From Anaerolineae bacterium (GTDB taxonomy: Bacteria > Chloroflexota > Anaerolineae > JAFGEY01), in NCBI GenBank assembly GCA_016929205.1, contig JAFGJF010000427.1, positions 1 to 33,594 of the forward strand: a DNA stretch of 33,594 nucleotides, written 5' to 3'. Made by a program: the position numbers and the translations under genes. Positions 33,141 to 33,594 of the stretch are shown here, one piece after another. The notes below the pieces were generated by a model. It made no database searches. It was not told where the DNA came from and saw only the letters and a program-made list of their open reading frames with translations. The first letter of the stretch is position 1, and every line of letters begins with the position of its first letter.

Positions 33141-33594
33141 GAGCAAAACAGATTTTATGTGGTTGGCTGTTGGTGCTGTTGGTGCTTGCATGTACCACAA
33201 CACCTGACGGCTCAGAGCCGGTTTCGACGGAAACGGTTCAAGGTGGACAAGATGTCCGCCGTTTGGTAATATTGTACACCAACGACGAGCATGGTTGGAT
33301 GGAGGCGGCCGGCGAAATGGGCCACGAAACGGGCGGCGCGGCCGAGCTGCTTGGGCTCTGGCGGGATAAAGAAGGCTACACGCGAGATGGACCATATCTG
33401 ATCCTGAGCGGCGGCGATATGTGGACCGGACCGGCCATTTCGACCTGGTTTGCCGGCGAGCCGATGGCCGAGGCGATGAACGTGATGGGTTATGGCGCAG
33501 CAGCAGTCGGCAACCACGAGTTCGATTTCGGCCTCGATGGTCTGCGCGCGCGGTCGGCACAAGCGACGTTCCCATTTCTTTCGGCAAACATCAA
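33137..33594 (+). CDS. 5'-nucleotidase-family metallophosphatase lipoprotein (partial, runs off the window)
   Basis: At least 152 residues with the start overlapping the upstream stop by ATGA. A signal peptide ends in the lipobox LVLAC (Cys19), followed by a short Thr/Ser-rich spacer. The metallophosphatase motifs of the UshA/5'-nucleotidase family follow: LYTNDEHGW (metal site), LSGGDMWTG and VGNHEFDFG. It should be a surface-anchored enzyme that hydrolyses nucleotides or other phosphoesters. The C-terminal domain lies beyond the window end. Confidence 0.9.
   Translation, partial: MRAKQILCGWLLVLLVLACTTTPDGSEPVSTETVQGGQDVRRLVILYTNDEHGWMEAAGEMGHETGGAAELLGLWRDKEGYTRDGPYLILSGGDMWTGPAISTWFAGEPMAEAMNVMGYGAAAVGNHEFDFGLDGLRARSAQATFPFLSANI

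Overview
The window looks like chromosomal DNA from a free-living, GC-rich bacterium, most likely a Chloroflexota (Anaerolineae-like) lineage. That guess rests on gene content and protein style: a membrane-anchored YvcK-like protein, ScpA, MoxR/DUF58, STAS-like small proteins, Pro/Thr-linker lipoproteins and a glutaminyl-tRNA synthetase. There is no rRNA to confirm it. Gene density is high, and many neighbours overlap by ATGA or sit a few bases apart. No phage module, CRISPR array or complete insertion sequence is visible.

Region 1 (1-4584, + strand) is a compact metabolic run: an aldo/keto reductase with a cysteine-rich Fe-S tail, a URO-D/methyltransferase-family protein, a xylose-isomerase-like TIM barrel, a stand-alone AICAR transformylase of the eukaryotic ATIC type, and a small helical protein. 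Region 2 (4726-6713, - strand) holds a DJ-1/PfpI protein, a SAM methyltransferase and a metallo-beta-lactamase-fold hydrolase, the latter two overlapping by ATGA. Region 3 (7004-11126, + strand) carries a galactonate-dehydratase-like enolase, an intergenic stretch with nested transposon-like inverted repeats, an alpha/beta hydrolase, fused remnants of a GH4 glycosidase and a PfkB sugar kinase, and an MFS transporter. It reads as a sugar/sugar-acid locus that has been partly deleted.

Region 4 (11190-17638) has tRNA-Gln, a 17-bp tandem repeat and a strong terminator. Then comes the most unusual gene here: a membrane-anchored, degenerate YvcK/CofD-like domain fused to a complete phosphoglucomutase/phosphomannomutase. 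A second such mutase follows 5 bp later and carries an in-frame hairpin repeat. Next are a deoxynucleoside kinase-MazG fusion and, on the other strand, ScpA. Region 5 (17666-22893, - strand) has a 722-residue clan GH-A/PGRP-like fusion whose amidase zinc site looks lost, and a MoxR-DUF58-LOG operon.

Region 6 (22928-24706) starts with initiator tRNA-fMet behind a consensus promoter, then a small excisionase-type HTH protein and two tandem STAS-like paralogues with unusual promoter/terminator arrangements. Region 7 (24766-30598) is a + strand run: metallophosphoesterase, FAH-family 2-keto-3-deoxy-sugar-acid dehydratase, U32-like protein, PanB, CAP-domain lipoprotein, cellobiose-2-epimerase-like protein and the first codons of a lost RraA-like gene. 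Region 8 (30622-33594) is glnS, a multi-pass membrane protein and a 5'-nucleotidase-family lipoprotein that runs off the window.
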